A DNA stretch of 19,940 nucleotides from Acidobacteriota bacterium (GTDB lineage: Bacteria; Acidobacteriota; Terriglobia; Terriglobales; Acidobacteriaceae): the NCBI GenBank assembly GCA_021802085.1, contig JAKAAZ010000042.1:1-19940 (forward strand), read 5' to 3'. The first letter of the stretch is position 1; each line of letters begins with the position of its first letter. Shown in pieces: positions 15,502 to 19,940 of the stretch. The translations under genes and the position numbers were made by a program. A model generated the notes under the pieces. The model was not told where the DNA came from. It ran no database searches and was given only the letters and a program-made list of their open reading frames with translations.

Positions 15502-15823
15502 TTGCATGTAGGTCAGAATAAGACTGGCACGGTGGCGATGCATGGATTGCATCAAACGTCAGAATGAACTTCGGGTCGAGATTCAGAGCGTCTGTCTGTA
15601 TAAAGGGAAATGGGTAGTTCGGCTGCGGCTTAATATCTACACCGAGAACATCAAATCCGGCCATGGCGTATCCGGCTCCAGCACCACCGGCACAACAGAA
15701 TAAATCCAGCAGCCTAGGCTTCCGTCCGAAAGAAGCAAGGACATCTGTCTCAGTGCTCTTTCTGGATACGGATCGAATGCCCTTGTTTGAAACCACACTT
15801 AGAGTTTTAGAGTCGGCACTCAC
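15494..15823 (-). pseudogene. Truncated C5 cytosine DNA methyltransferase (N-terminal 109 aa)
   Basis: The frame opens with GTG at 15823, preceded by GAGGG about 10 bases upstream. It encodes a Lys/Ser-rich leader and then a clear methyltransferase start: motif I RLLDLFCCAGGAGAGY (37-52), the acidic residue of motif II in GVDIKPQPNYPF (61-72) and motif IV ASPPCQSYS with catalytic Cys99. It stops at residue 109, only seven residues after SYS. Motifs VI (ENV), VIII, the target-recognition region, IX and X are all missing, and no continuation is visible in the other frames before the DUF3883 gene. The family is normally over 200-300 aa, so this fragment should be inactive. The break falls exactly where the DUF3883 gene begins, which suggests a deletion that fused the two loci. 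Confidence 0.82.
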
Positions 15824-15840
15824 GGATTCAATTCCCTCGT

Positions 15841-15917
15841 GTTCTCTTTATATTCGCTCTAAGGCCTTGGAAAATTTTTAATTTTCTAAAACTCTGGATC
15901 GGTACCGAAAAGAGAAC
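15841..15917 (-). promoter_or_regulatory. Candidate promoter and operator for the restriction island
   Basis: This AT-rich patch lies just upstream of the methyltransferase fragment. On the minus strand a TATAAA box lies at 15852-15847. The perfect palindrome GAAAATT-3-AATTTTC (15870-15886) is placed about where a -35 region would be, so a bound repressor could block transcription. A further 9-bp inverted pair, GTTCTCTTT (15841-15849) and AAAGAGAAC (15909-15917), flanks it. A controller protein is not encoded nearby, and the assignment rests on symmetry and position only. Confidence 0.35.
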
Positions 15918-15967
15918 TTCGCGTCCACCTGGGTTAAGAATGGGAAAATATAGATAAATACCAAAAA

Positions 15968-17479
15968 TTAAGTCCTTCCAGATGCGCGAATTTTGTTCCG
16001 CCAGCGCATCGCCAGATAAATCGGTACGCCTGTCGCGACAATCGCCAATCCGGGCCATGTCGTCGCCGGACGATACGCAAACAGCACCACCAGAATCACG
16101 CTGCCGCCTGCGATATAAATGCAGGGCAGCCACGGATATCCCCACACACGATACGGCCGCGGCGCATCCGGACGCGTCTGGCGCAGTCGAATCACGCCCG
16201 CAATCGTCAAAATATAAAAAATCAACGCAGCGGAAATTACATAGTCCAGTAAATTGCTGTACAGATTCCCATACTGCCCGGTCAGCGGATTCCATGTGCG
16301 TGGCAACACCAGCAAGACCGTCCAGATCCCCTGAATCGCCAATCCCCATCCCGGCACATGTGCGCGATTCAACTTCCCTGCCCGCTGGAAAAAAAGCCCG
16401 TCGTGCGCCATGGCGTAAAACACCCGCGCCCCCGCCAGGGTCATCGCATTCACCGTCCCGAACGTCGAGATCATGATCGCGATGGCCATCAGCGCCGCGC
16501 CCGCGTAGGGAAAGATGCTCTGCAGCGAAGCGGTTGCCACGCGGTCCGCCGGCGCATGTTGAATCGCGATCAAGGGCAGCGTCAGCAGATACGCCACATT
16601 CGCCAATAAATACAGCACGATCACAGAGGAAGTCCCGATGCCCAGCGCCAGCGGCAAATTGCGAGACGGCCGCTTCACTTCCGCCGCGACAAAGGTAATG
16701 TCATGCCACGCATCGGCGGCAAATAGCGACCCCGACTGTGAAATGCAGATGGCCAGAAACAATCCCAGCGCGGTCGAAGCATCCATTCCCCTGGCAAACG
16801 GAATCGGACTGCGCACGGCCCAGAAATGATGAAAATTTTCCGCCAGCGCCGCGGGATGAATGCCGATCGTGCACCCCAGCGCCACCAGCGCGAGCAGCGC
16901 TCCAATCTTTGCCACAGTAAAAATATTTTGCAGAATGCGACCGTAGTTCAATCCCAAAGTATTGGCAAACGTCAGCAGAACGATGATCGCAATCGCCACC
17001 AGCTGCGTGGTCGACAGCGAAACGGAGTAGCTCCCCACAATATGCTGCGGCGCAATCAGGTAATGATTTTCAGCGATCGCGGGCATCAGCACGCCGGCAA
17101 ACCGCGCAAACGCAATCGCGACGGCGGCGATCGTGCCCGTCTGAATCACCATCCACAGCGTCCACCCATACAGAAATCCGATCAGCGGCGAAAATGCTTC
17201 CCGCAGGTAGACATACATCCCGCCCGCCTCTGGCATCATCGCCGCCAGCTCTCCATACGTCAGCCCGGCAGTCACGGTCAGCACGCCGGTCACCACCCAC
17301 GCCACCAGCAGCCATCCTGGGCTTGCAATCAGCCGCGCCATCTCCGCCGGCACAATGAAAATGCCGGAACCGACCATGATCCCCACCACAATCATCGTCG
17401 AGTCGAACAGGCCCAGACCGCGCGTGAAATGTTGCGATCCGGATTGCTCTTCCTCATCGGCAGCTACGTTCAGACTCAT
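15968..17479 (-). CDS. Amino-acid permease, APC superfamily (LAT/SLC7-like)
   Basis: The product is 503 aa from the ATG at 17479 (MSLNVAADEEEQ); a GTG at 17491 would add four residues. About twelve hydrophobic segments are visible. The first carries the APC substrate-binding signature GIMVGSGIFIVP (33-44), followed by TYGELAAMMPEAGGMYVYL (74-92), the conserved loop of L-type amino-acid transporters. AAEVKRPSRNLPLAL in the middle and YRVWGYPWLP near the end also fit this family. It would import or exchange amino acids across the inner membrane. The substrate is not readable. It is unrelated in function to the restriction island that follows it on the same strand, from which it is separated by a 144-base AT-rich gap. 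Confidence 0.88.
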   Translation of the reverse strand: MSLNVAADEEEQSGSQHFTRGLGLFDSTMIVVGIMVGSGIFIVPAEMARLIASPGWLLVAWVVTGVLTVTAGLTYGELAAMMPEAGGMYVYLREAFSPLIGFLYGWTLWMVIQTGTIAAVAIAFARFAGVLMPAIAENHYLIAPQHIVGSYSVSLSTTQLVAIAIIVLLTFANTLGLNYGRILQNIFTVAKIGALLALVALGCTIGIHPAALAENFHHFWAVRSPIPFARGMDASTALGLFLAICISQSGSLFAADAWHDITFVAAEVKRPSRNLPLALGIGTSSVIVLYLLANVAYLLTLPLIAIQHAPADRVATASLQSIFPYAGAALMAIAIMISTFGTVNAMTLAGARVFYAMAHDGLFFQRAGKLNRAHVPGWGLAIQGIWTVLLVLPRTWNPLTGQYGNLYSNLLDYVISAALIFYILTIAGVIRLRQTRPDAPRPYRVWGYPWLPCIYIAGGSVILVVLFAYRPATTWPGLAIVATGVPIYLAMRWRNKIRASGRT

Positions 17480-17517
17480 AGATGTACACACGCTCCAGGG
17501 ACGCTCTGATTAGGTCA

Positions 17518-17587
17518 GTTCTGTATCAGGGCACGGCTTCAGCCGTGCCGTAAATAGCTGACAATCTACAGGGCTTTAGCCCCTGAG
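17518..17587 (+). repeat. Intergenic repeat family B, copy 3
   Basis: The copy starts CTGTATCAGGGCACGG and contains the perfect 9-bp hairpin GGCACGGCT-TC-AGCCGTGCC (17530-17549), then GGGCTTTAGCCC (17571-17582). Compared with copy 2, the stem has a G-C pair where copy 2 has A-T, a compensating change. It lies between the divergent permease and xylulokinase genes, so it sits in a promoter-containing gap rather than at a 3' end. Confidence 0.8.
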
Positions 17588-17727
17588 GGACTTTCTATCG
17601 ACCAAATCAAAGTTTCCCTAGCTCTATCCTCAGGCAGTTACCCACTTTGCGGAATTGTATCGGATGCATCCTCCCAAACTTTGCAAATTCCTCCAAACTA
17701 CCCGAAACTTCTCAAGGGGGGAATCTC

Positions 17728-19218
17728 ATGCTCTTTTTAGGAATCGACGTTGGCACCGGTGGAACCCGCGCCGTGCTGATCGATGCCGCGGGAAAAGTAG
17801 TCGCTTCCCAGGCCGCCGACCACGCGCCATTTCAATCCGCGTTTCCCGGCTGGGCAGAACAGGACCCCGAGGACTGGTGGCGCGCCGCGCAGCAATCCAT
17901 TCGCGCCGTGCTCGCCGCCGCCGCGTGCACGCCCGCGGACATCGCCGCCATCGGCCTCACCGGGCAAATGCACGGCGCGGTTCTCCTCGACGCCGAAGGA
18001 AAAGTTCTTCGCCCCTCGCTCATCTGGTGCGACACGCGCAGCGCGCCGCAGTGCGACTGGCTGCACGCCACCCTCGGCCGCGAGCGCGTCATCGAGCTGA
18101 CCTGCAACCCCGCCCTGCCCAACTTCACCCTCACGAAAATTCTCTGGGTCCGCGAGCACGAGCCGCACGTCTTCGCGCGCATCGCCCACATCCTCTGCCC
18201 CAAGGATTATGTTCGCCTTCGTTTGAGCGGCATCTACGCCATGGATGTGCAGGAGGCATCCGGCACCTTGTTGCTCGACGTCACCCATCGCCGCTGGTCG
18301 CAGCCCATGGCCGAAGCCTCCGGCGTTCCGCTGCGGTGGCTGCCGCAATTGTTCGAGTCCGCCGACATCTGTGCGACCCTCAGCGAGTCCGCCGCCGCGA
18401 CCGGCCTGCTCGCGGGTACGCCCATCGTCGCCGGCGCGGGCGATCAAGGCGCGGGCGCGGTTGGCATGGGCATCCTCAAGCCCGGCTCCGTCAGCGCCAC
18501 CATTGGCACCTCGGGCGTCGTCTTCGCCGCGACCGATCAGCCTGTGCGCGATCCCCTCGGCCGCCTCCATACCTTCTGCCACGCCGTTGCCGGTCGCTGG
18601 CACGTCATGGGAGTCACCCAGGCAGCTGGCCTTTCCCTGCGTTGGTTCCGCGACGTCGTCAGCGCGGGCGTTCAGGGCGAACCCGTGTCCTACGAGCAAT
18701 TGATGATCGTCGCCGCCGATGCGCCCGCCGGAAGCGACAGCGTCTTCTGGGCCCCCTATCTTTTCGGCGAACGCACGCCGCATCTCGATCCAGAAGTTCG
18801 CGCCGCCTTCGTTGGACTCACCGCATCGCATCGCCAGGCGCATCTGGTCCGCGCCGTGTTGGAAGGCGTGGCCTACAGCCTCCGCGATACCTTCACATTG
18901 TTTGCGGAGCTGGGCATTCCCGTGCGGGATGTGCGCCTCGGCGGTGGGGGCGCGCGCGGTCCCCTCTGGCGCCAGATTCAAGCCGACATCTACGGCCGCC
19001 CAGTGGAACTCCTCGTAGCCGAAGAAGGCGCGGCCTATGGAGCGGCGCTGCTTGCTGGCGTGGGCGCAGGCGCATGGCCCGATGTCGACACCGCATGCGA
19101 GTCTTCCATTCGCGTGGCGGAAACGATCCAGCCCGGTCCCGCCGCCCGCGAAGTGTACGAGCGCGGCTATCAAACCTATCGCAAACTCTACCCCGCTCTC
19201 GCCACCCTGCGCGGTTAG
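17728..19218 (+). CDS. xylB: Xylulokinase (FGGY carbohydrate kinase)
   Basis: The product is 496 aa. The ATG at 17728 follows a strong GGGGGG Shine-Dalgarno-like run 7 bases upstream. The family signature is complete: phosphate-binding GIDVGTGGTRA (5-15), substrate-loop GLTGQMHG (76-83) characteristic of xylulokinases, WCDTRS (100-105), catalytic base in GAGDQGAGAVG (Asp239), adenosine-site ATIGTSGVV (257-265) and LGGGGARGPLWRQIQADI near the C-terminus. It phosphorylates D-xylulose with ATP to D-xylulose 5-phosphate, feeding xylose into the pentose phosphate pathway. No xylose isomerase or transporter is next to it. It is divergent from the amino-acid permease, and its promoter should lie in 17590-17720, where I cannot name boxes with confidence. 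Confidence 0.94.
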   Translation: MLFLGIDVGTGGTRAVLIDAAGKVVASQAADHAPFQSAFPGWAEQDPEDWWRAAQQSIRAVLAAAACTPADIAAIGLTGQMHGAVLLDAEGKVLRPSLIWCDTRSAPQCDWLHATLGRERVIELTCNPALPNFTLTKILWVREHEPHVFARIAHILCPKDYVRLRLSGIYAMDVQEASGTLLLDVTHRRWSQPMAEASGVPLRWLPQLFESADICATLSESAAATGLLAGTPIVAGAGDQGAGAVGMGILKPGSVSATIGTSGVVFAATDQPVRDPLGRLHTFCHAVAGRWHVMGVTQAAGLSLRWFRDVVSAGVQGEPVSYEQLMIVAADAPAGSDSVFWAPYLFGERTPHLDPEVRAAFVGLTASHRQAHLVRAVLEGVAYSLRDTFTLFAELGIPVRDVRLGGGGARGPLWRQIQADIYGRPVELLVAEEGAAYGAALLAGVGAGAWPDVDTACESSIRVAETIQPGPAAREVYERGYQTYRKLYPALATLRG

Positions 19219-19510
19219 CGCTGGTTCGCAGTCGGGTAAAGACAGCCCTGGGCCCCATGCTCGCCGCATCGTCGCCGCTGCCGTGCATGTACAGGATGTG
19301 CAGCTATGTATCGAAAGGGAGTCATTCTGAACGCAGCGTAGCGAAGTGAAGAATCCAGAGGGTGACGGCAGACCCTGGGTGCTCCATGCTCGCTGCGCTT
19401 TTGGCGGCTAGCGTGGGACGAAGAAATTGTCATCCCGACCGAAGGTCGGTCCGCCGCTGCGGACGACCGCAGTGGAGGGACCTGCGGTTTTGCCCGTCAA
19501 TAACCCAATC
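19219..19510 (+). repeat. Intergenic region with repeat family C hairpins
   Basis: No gene is visible. GAGTCATTCTGAACGCAG at 19319-19336 matches text inside the mini-element at 12669-12684. Two adjacent perfect hairpins follow: CCGACC-GAA-GGTCGG (19435-19449) and GTCCGC-CGCT-GCGGAC (19449-19464), ahead of GAGGGACCTGCGGTTTT. I recall this kind of text as common dispersed intergenic repeats in acidobacterial genomes. The hairpins plus a short T-run could help end xylB transcription, although they lie over 200 bases past the stop. Confidence 0.55.
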
Positions 19511-19586
19511 TGGGTGCCCCATCCTAGCGAAGCTAGGGTGGGATAGAACGATGCCCGCATCACAGTAAGAGCGAAAATGCTTTAGG
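19511..19586 (+). repeat. Intergenic repeat family A, copy 4 (intact hairpin)
   Basis: This is the clearest copy: CCCATCCTAGC-GAA-GCTAGGGTGGG (19518-19542) forms an 11-bp stem with one G-T wobble, followed by GATAGAACGATGCCCGC and GCGAAAATGCTTTAGGC. It gives the undisturbed form of the site that is split by the insert in copy 3. Confidence 0.75.
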
Positions 19587-19814
19587 CCGCAAATCAGCCC
19601 CACTCAAGCCAACAGAAGGCTTGAATGGGCCACTTTCCGAATCCCTGAGAACAGAGCGGCCGACTTCATCGGACGCTCGCCGGGCGCATTGCCAGATTAT
19701 GCATTCAGCGATCCGCATTCCACACTTCGCGTATACCGACCTTTTGGGGGGAACCTCCGAAGCTTACGGGGTAGCCTTAGGCCCAAGATAAATGACATAC
19801 ATTACTGAAACGTT
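19587..19814. other. Gene-free stretch before the terminal repeat
   Basis: There is no credible ORF. TCAAGCC-7-GGCTTGA (19604-19624) is a small hairpin. The rest is unremarkable mixed sequence up to the sharp edge of the terminal inverted repeat at 19815. Confidence 0.45.
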
Positions 19815-19923
19815 TCTAGGAGTGTGTCGGGCATAGATTGGTGACGGAGTCTACAGCAGGGGTGGGGCGTTTTGTTTTAGTTTTAATTCATGGGCCAGAA
19901 CTTCATTTCTGACACGGTCAACC
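19815..19923. repeat. Right copy of the perfect 109-bp terminal inverted repeat
   Basis: This is the exact reverse complement of 1-109. The sequence continues 17 bases outward to the window end. Read on the minus strand, the frame GNKRVWLTVSEMKFWPMN stays open from the window end and stops at 19885-19883, matching the left copy, which could be the tail of a protein encoded by the flanking element. Confidence 0.9.
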
Positions 19924-19940
19924 AGACTCTTTTATTTCCG

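Noticed and set aside
17655..19349. 564-codon and 510-codon frames (plus and minus) overlapping xylulokinase
   Set aside because: They are products of high GC codon use. The xylulokinase frame has every family motif, and the others are low-complexity Arg/Gly/Ala-rich.
1..19940. The whole window as one composite transposon
   Set aside because: It holds housekeeping-type and ordinary metabolic genes, no transposase is visible and outer flanks are missing. Two independent copies of one element, or contig ends, are simpler explanations.
1..19940. tRNA, rRNA or known riboswitch
   Set aside because: I found no cloverleaf, rRNA core sequence or recognisable riboswitch core on either strand by reading. 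A covariance-model scan was not possible here.

Overview
The window looks like chromosomal DNA of a GC-rich Gram-negative-type bacterium. I infer an acidobacterium (Terriglobia-like): the coding style is GC-rich, there are hairpin-forming intergenic repeats of a kind I associate with that group, there is a Wza-type outer-membrane exporter, and genes such as xylB carry purine-rich ribosome binding sites. This assignment is inference, not a database match.

Layout. Positions 1-109 and 19815-19923 are perfect inverted copies of one sequence, so the window is framed by two oppositely oriented copies of what is probably a mobile element lying mostly outside it. Positions 110-958 carry no credible gene but hold two intergenic repeat families and a 149-bp MITE-like insertion. 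Positions 959-3424 (minus) encode one polypeptide joining UDP-glucose 6-dehydrogenase to UDP-glucuronate decarboxylase (UDP-xylose synthase). Divergent from it, 4008-10428 (plus) is an exopolysaccharide block: a Wzc-type tyrosine autokinase/chain-length regulator, a Wza-type export protein, two GT4 glycosyltransferases and a WcaF-like acetyltransferase. No polymerase, flippase or priming transferase lies in the window. A secreted GH51-like arabinofuranosidase follows (10563-12605), then a repeat-rich gap and a TrmJ/TrmH-like RNA methyltransferase (12981-13727).

Positions 13732-15823 (minus) form a compact DNA-restriction island inserted between ordinary genes: the N-terminal third of a C5 cytosine methyltransferase, a DUF3883-type predicted nuclease, a small zinc-finger HNH-like protein with a non-canonical core, and an apparently intact Vsr endonuclease. 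It looks less GC-rich than its surroundings, and its methyltransferase is truncated, so it is either a decaying restriction-modification system or a rearranged one. An amino-acid permease (15968-17479, minus) and xylulokinase (17728-19218, plus) complete the gene set. The last 600 bases are intergenic repeats leading to the terminal inverted repeat.

How the genes fit together. The fused dehydrogenase/decarboxylase would convert UDP-glucose to UDP-glucuronate and then UDP-xylose, supplying sugar donors to the neighbouring glycosyltransferases. Wzc and Wza would control chain length and export, and the WcaF-like enzyme would acetylate the glycan. The secreted arabinofuranosidase and xylulokinase point to pentose use from plant-type polymers; a link to the exopolysaccharide genes is only suggested by proximity. 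The items most worth a second look are the Ugd-Uxs fusion with its internal ribosome-binding-site-like start, the restriction island with a beheaded methyltransferase, and two tiny inverted-repeat elements, one with an intact empty site elsewhere in the same window.
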